From JBBRSD01 sp038245725 (GTDB lineage: Bacteria; Actinomycetota; Coriobacteriia; Anaerosomatales; JAAXUF01): 64,000 bases of DNA. Made by a program: the position numbers and the translations under genes. Under the pieces are notes generated by a model. It saw only the letters and a list, made by a program, of their open reading frames with translations, did no database searches and was not told where the DNA came from. The first letter of the stretch is position 1, and each line of letters starts with the position of its first letter. Location: NCBI GenBank assembly GCA_038245725.1, contig JBBRSD010000002.1, positions 248,001 to 312,000 of the forward strand, written 5' to 3'. Of the stretch, positions 8,480 to 16,716 are shown piece after piece.

Positions 8480-8914
8480 TCACGCCTCACTCTCGGCATC
8501 ATTCACGCGTCGGGCATCAAGATAGCTTTGCAGAAACAGGGATGCGGCAACCATGTCCACACTGCCGCGCTTGTCACGGTCGGAGACGCCCGCCGATGAC
8601 ATTGCGCGGTTCGCCTCCGCAGATGAAAGACGCTCGTCGTAGAAGACGAACGGAACTTGCACGAACTGCGCCAGACGTGTCCCAGCCGCTCGGACACGCT
8701 GTGCCTGCGGGCCGACGCTGCCATCCATCGAAAGCGGCAACCCGACGACGATCAGCTCGGCGCCGTACTCCTCCACAAGAGCGACTATCTCGCGGCCATC
8801 CCCGAAAGCCTGGCGGGCGTCGACCACCTTCAGAGGGGTAGCCACGGTGCCGCTCGGGTCCGAGACGGCTACGCCGATGCGCTTCTCGCCGATGTCGAGA
8901 CCGAGGACTCGCAT
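8480..8914 (-). CDS. ruvX: RuvX/YqgF-family RNase H-fold nuclease
   Basis: This 144-residue protein has the YqgF signature: GLDIGEKRIGVAVSDP at the N-terminus, VVGLPLSMDGS in the middle and FYDERLSSAEA near residue 100, which together carry the acidic active-site residues. Family members act in 16S rRNA 5'-end maturation and have been proposed to resolve Holliday junctions. It starts 6 bp after alaS and precedes mltG, the order seen in many Gram-positive genomes. Confidence 0.92.
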   Translation of the reverse strand: MRVLGLDIGEKRIGVAVSDPSGTVATPLKVVDARQAFGDGREIVALVEEYGAELIVVGLPLSMDGSVGPQAQRVRAAGTRLAQFVQVPFVFYDERLSSAEANRAMSSAGVSDRDKRGSVDMVAASLFLQSYLDARRVNDAESEA

Positions 8915-8920
8915 GCGCCT

Positions 8921-11542
8921 CTAACCGACGCCGAGCGTCTCGCGAGCGACGCGCAGCGCGTCCGCGATGGTGGTCGCGTCCTCGCCGCCACCCTGCGCCA
9001 TCGCCGGCTTCCCACCGCCACGGCCGCCGAGCACCGGGGCGATTGCGCGAACGACGGCACCCGCGTCAAAGCCCGCGCCGACCGCGGCGTCGTTGCCGGC
9101 CGCGACGAAGATGGGCTTGCCGGTCTCGGCATCCACGCCCACGAGAACGGCGGCGTCGACACCACGCGCTCGCACGGCGTCCCACAGATTGCGCAGACCG
9201 GTCGGGTGCTTGGATGGCGTCTGAGTGACCACCAGCTTGTAGCCTGCGTCGATGGCGTCGCCCACCACGCGATCGATCTCGTCGTCGGCTACGGCATCTT
9301 TGATGCGTCCCGCGCCCGCTTCAAGCTCCTTGAGGCGTTTGACCACCTGGGTGGCGCGCTCGGAGATGCCGAACTTCGGCACCTTGAGCGCCTCGGCGGT
9401 CGCGAGGACTTCGCTCTCCTCGCGCATGACGTACTCATACGCATCGAACGACGTAACCGCCTCGATTCGCCGCAGGTTGGCGCCCACGCTGCTCTCGGCG
9501 ACGATCTTGAGCAACCCGATCTCGCTGGTGCGGCTCACGTGCGTGCCTCCGCACAGTTCTTTGCTGAAGTTGCCGATCTCCAGGACGCGGACGAAGTCGC
9601 CGTACTTCTCGCCGAACAACGCCGTCACGCCCGCCTCACGCGCCGAGGCGATCGACGTCTCGTAGGCGCGGACCGGGTGGTTCTCGAAGATCTTCGCGTT
9701 CACGAGCCGCTCGACTTTTTGGAGCTGGTCGGCGCTCATGGGTTCGAAGTGCGTGAAGTCAAAGCGCATGCGGTCGGGACGTACGAGCGAACCGGCCTGC
9801 TTCGCGTGGTCGCCGAGGACGAGGCGAAGCGCCCAGTGCAGCAGATGGGTGGCTGTGTGGTTTCGGCGAATGCGCTCACGGTGCATCACGTCGATGGTGG
9901 CGTTCACTGCGTCGCCTTCGGACAGCGAGCCCGATTCGAGGATGCCCACGTGCACGACGATGCCGGGCTGCGGGATCTTCGTCTCCTCGACGATGAAGCG
10001 CGCGCCTGAAGCGGCCTCGATCACGCCGAGGTCGCCGACCTGACCGCCCTGCTCGCCGTAGAAGGGCGTGCTGCCGAGCACCAGTTCTGCGCGCTCCCCC
10101 CCACCAATCGTTGCAACGCGCTCACCTGCCGAGACGATCGCGGTGATCTTCGCGTCAGCGCTGTCGTGCTCGTAGCCCACGAACTCCGTGGCGGCGAGGT
10201 TCGACGCGAGCTCGCTGTACACACCGCCGTAGGTGTTCCAGGACTCGTCCTTGACGGCCGCACGAGCGCGATCGCGCTGAGCTTCCATCTCGATGTTAAA
10301 CGCCTCGACGTCGACGTCGACGCCCTTCTCGGCGGCGATCTCGGCGGTGAGCTCGAAGGGGAAACCGTAGGTGTCGTGCAGGGCGAACGCGATGCTTCCG
10401 TCAAGCTTGCCGCCGGCCGAGATGGCCGCCAGCTCGGTCTCGAGGAAGCTCTCCCCCTGGCGAAGCGTGGCACCGAAGCGCTCCTCCTCGCTGGAGACGA
10501 TCTGAGTGATGAGCTCGCGGTGCTCGACGATCTCCGGGTACGCCTCGCCCATCAGTTCGATGACGCGTTCGATGATGCGCACGAGGAACGGGTCGTCGAC
10601 GCCGAGGAGCCGACCGTGCCGCACGGCACGGCGGAGCAGGCGGCGCAGCACGTAGCCGCGGCCCTCGTTGCTGGGGATGACGCCGTCGGCGATGAGGAAG
10701 GTCACGGCACGCGCATGGTCCGCGATGATGCGCACCGACGTCGACACCTTCTCGTCGCTGCCGTAGTCGGCACCCGTGATTTCCTCGGCGAGCGCCATGA
10801 GATCGCGCAGGATGTCCGTCTCGAAGTTTGATTGCACGCCTTGCAGGATCGCGGCGATGCGCTCGAGGCCCATGCCGGTGTCGATGCTGGGCTTCGGGAG
10901 CGGGTTGAGCGTGCCGTCCTCGGCGCGGTCGTACTGCATGAAGACGAGGTTCCAGTACTCGAGGTAGCGGTCGCAATCGCAGCCGACCGCGCAGTCTGGA
11001 CTATCGCATCCGAGCTCCGGACCCTGGTCGTAGTAGAGCTCCGAGCACGGGCCGCACGGGCCGGTGGGGCCGGCGGACCAGAAATTGTCCTTGGCGCCCA
11101 TGCGTACGATGCGCTCCGGACGAATGCCGACTTCGTTGACCCAGATCGCCTCAGCCTCGTCGTCATCCTCGTAAATCGAGATCCAGATGCGGTCCGGATC
11201 AAGCCCGAGCACCGCGACGGAGTACTCCCATGCCCAGGCCGACGCTTCGGACTTGAAGTAGTCGCCGAAGCTGAAGTTGCCGAGCATCTCGAAGAAACTG
11301 TGATGGCGACCGGTCGTGCCGATGATGTCGATGTCTGTGGTGCGCACGCACTTCTGCACGGTAGTCGCTCGCGTGAACCCGAGGTTCTTCACGCCGAGGA
11401 AGACCGGCTTGAACTGAACCATTCCCGCCGTGGTGAGCAGAAGGGACGGGTCGTCAGGGATAAGAGATGACGACGGCTGGCGCCTGCAACCCTTGCTCTC
11501 GAAGAAAGCCAGAAAGCTCTCGCGGATCTGGGCGGAGTTCAC
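8921..11542 (-). CDS. alaS: Alanyl-tRNA synthetase
   Basis: This 873-residue protein is a full-length class II AlaRS. The aminoacylation domain opens with a SFLAFFESKG stretch. The editing domain has the zinc-site motifs HTATHLLH and CGGTHV, and the C-terminal DHHA1-like (C-Ala) domain ends with a GGRGGGKPAMAQGGG segment. The start is a GTG at 11542, with GGAG six bases upstream, overlapping the stop of the permease gene (GTGA). No T-box leader is visible, so expression seems tied to the upstream operon. Confidence 0.96.
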   Translation of the reverse strand: MNSAQIRESFLAFFESKGCRRQPSSSLIPDDPSLLLTTAGMVQFKPVFLGVKNLGFTRATTVQKCVRTTDIDIIGTTGRHHSFFEMLGNFSFGDYFKSEASAWAWEYSVAVLGLDPDRIWISIYEDDDEAEAIWVNEVGIRPERIVRMGAKDNFWSAGPTGPCGPCSELYYDQGPELGCDSPDCAVGCDCDRYLEYWNLVFMQYDRAEDGTLNPLPKPSIDTGMGLERIAAILQGVQSNFETDILRDLMALAEEITGADYGSDEKVSTSVRIIADHARAVTFLIADGVIPSNEGRGYVLRRLLRRAVRHGRLLGVDDPFLVRIIERVIELMGEAYPEIVEHRELITQIVSSEEERFGATLRQGESFLETELAAISAGGKLDGSIAFALHDTYGFPFELTAEIAAEKGVDVDVEAFNIEMEAQRDRARAAVKDESWNTYGGVYSELASNLAATEFVGYEHDSADAKITAIVSAGERVATIGGGERAELVLGSTPFYGEQGGQVGDLGVIEAASGARFIVEETKIPQPGIVVHVGILESGSLSEGDAVNATIDVMHRERIRRNHTATHLLHWALRLVLGDHAKQAGSLVRPDRMRFDFTHFEPMSADQLQKVERLVNAKIFENHPVRAYETSIASAREAGVTALFGEKYGDFVRVLEIGNFSKELCGGTHVSRTSEIGLLKIVAESSVGANLRRIEAVTSFDAYEYVMREESEVLATAEALKVPKFGISERATQVVKRLKELEAGAGRIKDAVADDEIDRVVGDAIDAGYKLVVTQTPSKHPTGLRNLWDAVRARGVDAAVLVGVDAETGKPIFVAAGNDAAVGAGFDAGAVVRAIAPVLGGRGGGKPAMAQGGGEDATTIADALRVARETLGVG

Positions 11543-12735
11543 GTCTCGCTCCTCGTGTGGTCGGTATCGTCAACCGGCAATCGCTCCACTCGCGACCCTG
11601 CCGGATTCGTCTCCTCGTCGACTGCTGCGCGAAAGAACGCGCCGTCCTCGCTGGCAAGCTGCCGGTCCGTCTGCTGCTCGTAGTAGTAGACGAAGAGCCC
11701 CTTGCCCGTTGCCGCGACCGGGATGGCGAAAAGCATGCCCGGAATCCCGAAAAGCGACCCGCCGACAAGCAGCGAGAATATCACGAGGGTCGGATGAAGG
11801 TCGACCTGCTCAGACATCACCCGCGGCGTGACGAAGGTGTCGGTGACGTTTTGAGCGACCGCGATCACCACAACAGCCAACAGCGCGATCACCGGTCCTT
11901 TGAACAGCCCTACGAGGCCGGCAATGATTGCGGCGCTGAACGGGCCGACATACGGCACATAGTTGAAGACGAGCGTGATCAGGCCGAGGACGAGTGCGTA
12001 AGGAACGCCGACGATGGCGAGCCCGATCGTCGCCAGCGTGCCGGTTGTCGCCGATGCGATCGTCTGGCCTCGAAGGTAGCCGCCGACGACGCGCGTCACG
12101 GTGCCGATGAGGTGCTCGGCGTCTCGCTCGTAACGAGGGCCCACAAGCGTCACGACCTCGGCACGCAGTTTCGGAAGGTCGCGCAGTGCCCAGAATGCGA
12201 TGACGATCGCGATCACGAAGTCGAAGAATCCGGCTGCCAGACCCCCTCCTGTCGACACCACCAGTCTCGCTACATCATTGCCGAGTGAGATCACAAGCTG
12301 GGAAAGTCGCGCACTCGCCGCTGCGATGAAACCGGCGACCCACTGGGGAAACGCCATGTTGGCGTACCGGTCTTCCAAAACTTGAATCGCGCCCTCGATC
12401 TGGCGGAAGTGATCGGGTGCGGCGTTGGCAAACGACACAATCTGACGGCCGACGAACGGGCCGATCAGTGTCATGGCACCCACGAGTACCAGGAGGGCCG
12501 CCATGATGCAGACGGCGGCGGCGGCGCCTCTGCTCATTCCGCGCTTTACGAGCTCCCGCACCGGCCAGTTCAGCAGGAAGACCATGATGAACGCAATCAC
12601 GAACGGGACGAGCGCCCCGGCGATCCGCCCGATGACCCACCCGGTGACCGCCAGAAGAAGCAGTGACCCGATTGCAGCCCAAACGGTGACGGCCGTAAGG
12701 CGCACACGCTGGTAGCGTTCCTCCAGACTTGCCAT
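11539..12735 (-). CDS. AI-2E/PerM-family transporter
   Basis: This 398-residue membrane protein has about eight helices arranged as in the PF01594 family: an N-terminal pair, a central soluble stretch, and a C-terminal bundle containing VPYALVLGLITLVFNYVPYVGP and the LHPTLVIFSLLVGGSLFGIPG signature. Members have been linked to export of autoinducer-2 or to sodium-proton antiport; the substrate here is unknown. It overlaps alaS by GTGA and follows the sigma factor gene after 6 bp. Confidence 0.88.
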   Translation of the reverse strand: MASLEERYQRVRLTAVTVWAAIGSLLLLAVTGWVIGRIAGALVPFVIAFIMVFLLNWPVRELVKRGMSRGAAAAVCIMAALLVLVGAMTLIGPFVGRQIVSFANAAPDHFRQIEGAIQVLEDRYANMAFPQWVAGFIAAASARLSQLVISLGNDVARLVVSTGGGLAAGFFDFVIAIVIAFWALRDLPKLRAEVVTLVGPRYERDAEHLIGTVTRVVGGYLRGQTIASATTGTLATIGLAIVGVPYALVLGLITLVFNYVPYVGPFSAAIIAGLVGLFKGPVIALLAVVVIAVAQNVTDTFVTPRVMSEQVDLHPTLVIFSLLVGGSLFGIPGMLFAIPVAATGKGLFVYYYEQQTDRQLASEDGAFFRAAVDEETNPAGSRVERLPVDDTDHTRSET

Positions 12736-12741
12736 GAAGAG

Positions 12742-13521
12742 CTACTCCCTCACGATGTTCTCTCGGAGGATGCGCAAGGTTCTGCGGAGCAGCCGCGAGA
12801 CCTGCATCTGCGAGATGCCAAGCTGCCTGGCGATCTCCGTCTGCGTGAGGCCTTCGAAGAAGCGCAGGTACAGCACGCGCTGCTCCTGGGGCGTAAGTTG
12901 CTTGAACGCCACCGACAACGTAGTGCGATCGTCGATAACGGCCATGAGCGCATCGTCTTTGCCGATGTACTCGAGAATCGAGAACGAGTCCGCGCCGTCG
13001 CCGCCGCGATCGCTTTCCAGCGACACGAAGTTGTACGCCTCGCTCGTCTCCATCGCTTCGAGAACCTCTTCGGGCGTGACGTCGAGGTACTCGCCAATCT
13101 CCGCGATCGTGGGCGAACGCTGCAGTCGCTGCGTAAGCGCGTCAACAGCCTGGTTGACCTTGAAGGACAGCTCCTGCAGGCGCCGCGGAACCTTGATCGC
13201 CCAGCCTTTGTCACGGAAATAGCGCTTCAGCTCTCCCACGATGGTAGGAGTCGCGTAGGTAGTGAACTCGACCTGACGCTCGATATCGAAGCGGTCAATC
13301 GCCTTGATCAGGCCGATCGTGCCCACTTGGATGAGGTCGTCGACGGGCTCCCCGCGATTCCGGAACCGGCTCGCAAGGTACTTGACGAGGTTGAGGTACA
13401 TCGTGATCAGCTCGTCGCGCGCGTCCTCGTCACCCTCAAGGCGATACTTGCGAAAGAGCTTCTTCGTATACACCTTGTCCCAAGACAGCCTGCGGGACTG
13501 CTTGTGAGGCCTACTCTGCAT
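12742..13521 (-). CDS. SigB/SigF/SigG-family RNA polymerase sigma factor
   Basis: This 259-residue protein is a group 3 sigma factor. Region 2 contains DLIQVGTIGLIKAIDRFD and RQVEFTTYATPTIVGELKRY. Region 3 contains VPRRLQELSFKVNQAV. Region 4 has LTPQEQRVLYLRFFEGLTQT followed by a helix-turn-helix (EIARQLGISQMQVSRLLRR). The closest recognised groups are SigB (stress) and SigF/SigG (sporulation); sequence alone does not decide between them. Its start overlaps the 3' end of the RsbW-like gene by 11 bp, as expected for a sigma factor and its switch partner. Confidence 0.92.
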   Translation of the reverse strand: MQSRPHKQSRRLSWDKVYTKKLFRKYRLEGDEDARDELITMYLNLVKYLASRFRNRGEPVDDLIQVGTIGLIKAIDRFDIERQVEFTTYATPTIVGELKRYFRDKGWAIKVPRRLQELSFKVNQAVDALTQRLQRSPTIAEIGEYLDVTPEEVLEAMETSEAYNFVSLESDRGGDGADSFSILEYIGKDDALMAVIDDRTTLSVAFKQLTPQEQRVLYLRFFEGLTQTEIARQLGISQMQVSRLLRRTLRILRENIVRE

Positions 13522-13906
13522 CGACGCCCCCTGCGCGCTTCAGCAGTCGCAGGTGCGCGCCGCTCTCGTCGCTCGTGAACTCGTACTCATCGCAAACAGA
13601 CTCGAGAATGAAGACGGCGTATGCAGCAGCGTGTTCGGCCTCTTCGCCCGCTGCGGCGCGCTCGGTGCCGAGCCGAACGCCGATTTCGAGCGAATCGTCC
13701 GCGACGGTGAAGTCGAAGTGTACGTCGGCACCTTCCGGCAGCGTCTCGACGGCGTACACGAACGCCTCCTCGGCGGCCATGCGGACGTCTTCGACGTCGT
13801 CGTAGGTCATATGGGTGTGTCCGACAAGCGCGGCCGCTGTCATGCGGACGGTTCTCGCATACTCACCGCGAGCGGGTACGGTCAGCGTGATCACATCGTT
13901 TGCCAT
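13511..13906 (-). CDS. RsbW/SpoIIAB-like anti-sigma regulatory protein with degenerate ATP site
   Basis: This 131-residue protein has the fold pattern of the HATPase_c_2 anti-sigma kinases and overlaps the sigma gene it probably controls. In SpoIIAB and RsbW, Mg-ATP is held by an N-box (E-A-x-T-N-A) and by Gly-rich motifs. Here the N-box region reads EEAFVYAV (residues 46-53): the Glu is kept but Tyr replaces the Asn. No D-x-G-x-G motif is seen, and the usual GMGF region is HAAAYAVF. The protein may bind the sigma factor without kinase activity. No RsbV/SpoIIAA-type antagonist gene is nearby. Confidence 0.75.
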   Translation of the reverse strand: MANDVITLTVPARGEYARTVRMTAAALVGHTHMTYDDVEDVRMAAEEAFVYAVETLPEGADVHFDFTVADDSLEIGVRLGTERAAAGEEAEHAAAYAVFILESVCDEYEFTSDESGAHLRLLKRAGGVDAE

Positions 13907-13927
13907 GGGTTGAAGGATTCGCCTCCT

Positions 13928-14413
13928 CTAGGCGTTTGGTCGGCTTACTTCGGGCGACGTTTCTTCTTGGGACATGCTCGTGCGTGGCTGGTCGTTCGCC
14001 GACGCGGGACTCTTCGGCTCAGAATCATGGTCGCCCTCGGTAGGGCCATAGCCCTCCGGCTGACCGTGCTTGCGACCTCGCCATGCGCGCCGAACCCTGT
14101 CCGCGATGTCTGTGACGATCTCGACCGGCGCGTTCGCGACGTCTTGAACCGTGCGAGAGGTCGTCTCGACGCGGTCGCTGATCTCCTCGAACCGAGTGAC
14201 GATGGCATCGACGCGAAGGAGTTCCGCGTTGAACGCGTCAACGGCCACATCTGCCTTGTCCAGGAGCGGCACGACTTTGGCGTCGAGGTCGTCTGTCAGT
14301 GCTCGCACGGAGCGAGCGGTCTTCACCCCTTCGGTCAACGCCCAAACGGCGACCGCGCAGAGGGCGGCCGCCACCACGATAAGCACGCTGAGCAGCACAG
14401 AAACGAGGCCCAC
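13928..14413 (-). CDS. DUF948-like membrane protein
   Basis: This 161-residue protein has an N-terminal transmembrane helix (SVLLSVLIVVAAALCAVAVW), then about 80 residues of coiled-coil-like helix (VRALTDDLDAKVVPLLDKAD and on), a basic patch RRAWRGRK, and a polar Glu/Ser/Pro-rich tail. This matches the general pattern of DUF948 proteins (B. subtilis YoxC-like), which have no firm function. It lies 21 bp upstream of the RsbW-like gene, so it may belong to the same unit. Confidence 0.75.
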   Translation of the reverse strand: MGLVSVLLSVLIVVAAALCAVAVWALTEGVKTARSVRALTDDLDAKVVPLLDKADVAVDAFNAELLRVDAIVTRFEEISDRVETTSRTVQDVANAPVEIVTDIADRVRRAWRGRKHGQPEGYGPTEGDHDSEPKSPASANDQPRTSMSQEETSPEVSRPNA

Positions 14414-14491
14414 AGCTCCCCCGTGTTCGCGGTTGAACGTCTCGTCAGTGTAGCAGAGGGCGCTGACAGCGTGGCGCCGCGACGGGCACCT

Positions 14492-15859
14492 TTAGCTGTC
14501 CTTTCGTGCCTCGTCGTCCTTCTCGTGCACGTCCCCGGCACTGCGGGCGTCGGAACCGCCCCGCAGCATCTCCAACGCCGCCGCCCTGTCGGCCTCCCAG
14601 CCTCTGGTCGACGCCGAGAAGAACACACCGCGGTCGAGCCCGTCCGGCAGATACCTCTGTTCGACCCAAGCCCCTTCGAACGAATGCGGGTACCGGTAAG
14701 GCCCGTACTCATCTGCGCCTGGACGGTGCCGGTCGCGCAGGTGCGCAGGAACCGAGCGAGCCGGCCCGGTACGCACGTCCTCGAGCGCGGAGTCAATCGC
14801 CGAATATGCTGCGTTACTCTTCGGCGCCAGAGCCAGGTAGACCGCGGCTTGCGCCAGGTTGATGCGGCACTCTGGCCAGCCGATAGACTCGGCGGCCTTG
14901 AACGCGGCGTGTGCGATCAGGATCGCCCGCGGGTCGGCGTTACCGACGTCTTCAGAGGCGAAGATGAGCATGCGGCGCGCGATGAACTTCGGGTCCTCGC
15001 CGCCGTGGATCATCCGCGCGAGCCAGTAGACCGCCGCGTCGGCGTCGCTGCCGCGCATCGACTTGATGAACGCGCTGATGACGTCGTAGTGCACGTCGCC
15101 GTTCTTGTCGTAGGGCAAGATGCGCGTGGGTGAGGCCTCGTGGACGGCATCGAGGGTGACGTTGCGCTGCCCATCGGCGCTCGGCTCGATCCACGCGGCA
15201 GCGAGCTCAAGCGTCGTGAGCGCGACGCGGGCATCTCCCCCGGCACCGAGCACGATCGCGTCTTCGGCGTCGCTCGCAAGCATCACGCGGCCGCCGAAAC
15301 CGCGCTCGTCGGCGAGCGCGCGTCGCACGAGCGTGCGGACATCCTCGTCGGCGAGTGTGGTGAGCTCGATGATGCGCGAGCGGCTGATGAGCGGCGCGTT
15401 GACCTCGAAGAAGGGGTTTTCGGTGGTTGCGCCCACGAGCACGACGATGCGGTCCTCGACGGCGTGCAGCAGCGCGTCTTGCTGCGACTTGCTGAAGCGG
15501 TGGATCTCGTCGACGAACAGGATCGTGCGCTGACCGGAGAGGCCGAGTCGATCATGCGCCGCCGCGATTGCGGCACGCAGCTCGGCGACGCCACCGGTGA
15601 TTGCCGAGACCTCCTCGAAGTGGGCCTCGGTTGCGGCGGCGATGATGCGCGCAAGCGACGTCTTGCCGGTGCCTGCGGGCCCGTAGAGGATGATCGAGAA
15701 GAGCGCGTCGGCATCGACGGCGCGCCGCAACCACGTGCCGGGCCCGACCGCGGCCGTCTGGCCTACGAACTCATCGAGGATGCGAGGGCGCATACGCGCG
15801 GCGAGCGGAGCGGCCAAGGCTCGGTTGCGATCAGCACTGTCGTCGAAGAGCGAGCGCAC
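14492..15859 (-). CDS. rarA: Replication-associated recombination protein A (RarA/MgsA)
   Basis: This AAA+ ATPase of about 455 residues acts at stalled forks. The N-terminal signature LAARMRPRILDEFVGQ is followed by Walker A GPAGTGKTSLAR, Walker B FVDEIHRFSKSQQDAL, and the sensor region GATTENPFFEVN. The C-terminal tetramerisation domain contains DVISAFIKSMRGSDADAA and MLIFASEDVGNADP. I chose the GTG at 15859 (VRSLFDD...) because the frame further upstream lies inside the neighbouring lipoprotein gene. rarA after aspS and the 6S RNA gene is the B. subtilis arrangement. Confidence 0.93.
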   Translation of the reverse strand: MRSLFDDSADRNRALAAPLAARMRPRILDEFVGQTAAVGPGTWLRRAVDADALFSIILYGPAGTGKTSLARIIAAATEAHFEEVSAITGGVAELRAAIAAAHDRLGLSGQRTILFVDEIHRFSKSQQDALLHAVEDRIVVLVGATTENPFFEVNAPLISRSRIIELTTLADEDVRTLVRRALADERGFGGRVMLASDAEDAIVLGAGGDARVALTTLELAAAWIEPSADGQRNVTLDAVHEASPTRILPYDKNGDVHYDVISAFIKSMRGSDADAAVYWLARMIHGGEDPKFIARRMLIFASEDVGNADPRAILIAHAAFKAAESIGWPECRINLAQAAVYLALAPKSNAAYSAIDSALEDVRTGPARSVPAHLRDRHRPGADEYGPYRYPHSFEGAWVEQRYLPDGLDRGVFFSASTRGWEADRAAALEMLRGGSDARSAGDVHEKDDEARKDS

Positions 15860-15866
15860 GGCGGCG

Positions 15867-16463
15867 TTAGTTCGACGCGCGCAGGATCTCGCGCTCGAGG
15901 AGGTCTTTTTCGACGAGCCCGTGGAACTGCCAGACGATGTAGCCCTGGTTGTCGGTGAGCACGATGGACGGCGTGAACGTGACGCCGAGGGCCTGAGCAA
16001 GCGCGACGGCCTGCTGGTAGTTCGCGTCTTTCGCAAACGTGTCATCGGTCTTGACGGGGCTCCACGCGTCACCTTCGACGTGCTTGCCGAGGTTGTAGGC
16101 GACAAGATCGACGAGGCCTCGGTTAGTCGTCAGCACCGAGTTGATGATCTTGCGGTTCTCTTTGCTGGTCGACTGGGTGCCGTCATAGAAGTAGATGAGG
16201 GTGGGCTGCTTGGCGTCGACCCGGTCCTGAATCTCCTTGGGCACGCTGGTGCTGTTCGGAAACGCCGAGAAGATCGTGGGCTCGTTGGAGGAAAGGGTGC
16301 CGGTGTCTTGGGCGGAGGCAGCGGCGACGGGTGCCGCAACCGGTGCGGCCGCCGGTGCGGCAGGAGCGGTGGTCGCCGCTGGCGCGGGCGGTGGGGCGCT
16401 CGCGCATCCCACGAGCGTGAGTGCGACGGCTGCTGCCACGGTTGCTACGACGAGTCTGCGCAT
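15867..16463 (-). CDS. Thioredoxin-fold lipoprotein lacking the CXXC motif
   Basis: This protein of about 198 residues has a lipoprotein signal peptide with lipobox LVGC (Cys20), then an Ala/Pro-rich linker to about residue 50 and a thioredoxin-like domain. The beta strand TLIYFYDG, where CXXC should follow, continues as TQST (residues 96-99), so no redox dithiol exists. The cis-Pro loop (TFTPSIV) and last strand (GYIVWQFHG) are kept. The start at 16463 has a strong GGAGGA site. It is probably a membrane-tethered binding or chaperone module on the outer face. It ends 7 bp before the rarA start. Confidence 0.82.
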   Translation of the reverse strand: MRRLVVATVAAAVALTLVGCASAPPPAPAATTAPAAPAAAPVAAPVAAASAQDTGTLSSNEPTIFSAFPNSTSVPKEIQDRVDAKQPTLIYFYDGTQSTSKENRKIINSVLTTNRGLVDLVAYNLGKHVEGDAWSPVKTDDTFAKDANYQQAVALAQALGVTFTPSIVLTDNQGYIVWQFHGLVEKDLLEREILRASN

Positions 16464-16484
16464 GCTGCTTCCTCCAACTAGTGC

Positions 16485-16672
16485 GATGTCGCCCCGCCTT
16501 GCGCAGCTCGACGCGGTGAACCTGCCTCGGCAGGTGGGTGCCCGCACGTTGGGTTCAAGCTTCCCTCGAGATCAGGGATACCTTTCCCCCTCCGAATGAT
16601 AGAGCTCCCGGTGAAGAAGTGTTGGTTCGACCGTAAGTGCCGAGCTACGCGCAAGGCGAAGCCTGCCCTAGA
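16485..16672 (-). ncRNA. ssrS: Candidate 6S RNA
   Basis: The 253-bp gap between aspS and the lipoprotein gene can form one long structured RNA on the minus strand. The 5' segment GCTTCGCCTTGCGC (16662-16649) pairs with GCGCAAGGCGGGGC (16504-16491) over 14 bp including G-U pairs. After a 2-nt bulge the helix continues with AGCTCG against CGAGCT. The ~125 nt enclosed include a CCCTGATC element, a small ACCTGCC/GGCAGGT hairpin on the 3' side, and a shorter apical stem. Closing stem, open centre and a ~185-nt size are the 6S layout. B. subtilis 6S-1 lies between aspS and rarA, as here. A TAGAAT -10-like hexamer is at 16677-16672. Exact ends are estimates. Confidence 0.6.
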
Positions 16673-16680
16673 TTCTAGCG

Positions 16681-16710
16681 CGCTCGGGCGACGCCCGCCA
16701 GCAGCGAACG
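16681..16710 (-). terminator. GC hairpin just after aspS
   Basis: On the minus strand CGGGCG and CGCCCG fold into a tight stem directly downstream of the aspS stop, immediately before the TAGAAT element of the candidate 6S RNA gene. No T-tract follows. Confidence 0.35.
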
Positions 16711-16716
16711 AACGCG

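Noticed and set aside
16501..16600. SRP RNA, from the GGAGGAAGCAGC string near the lipoprotein start
   Set aside because: The string is the ribosome-binding site and the SRP loop context is missing. The long-range pairing fits 6S RNA better.
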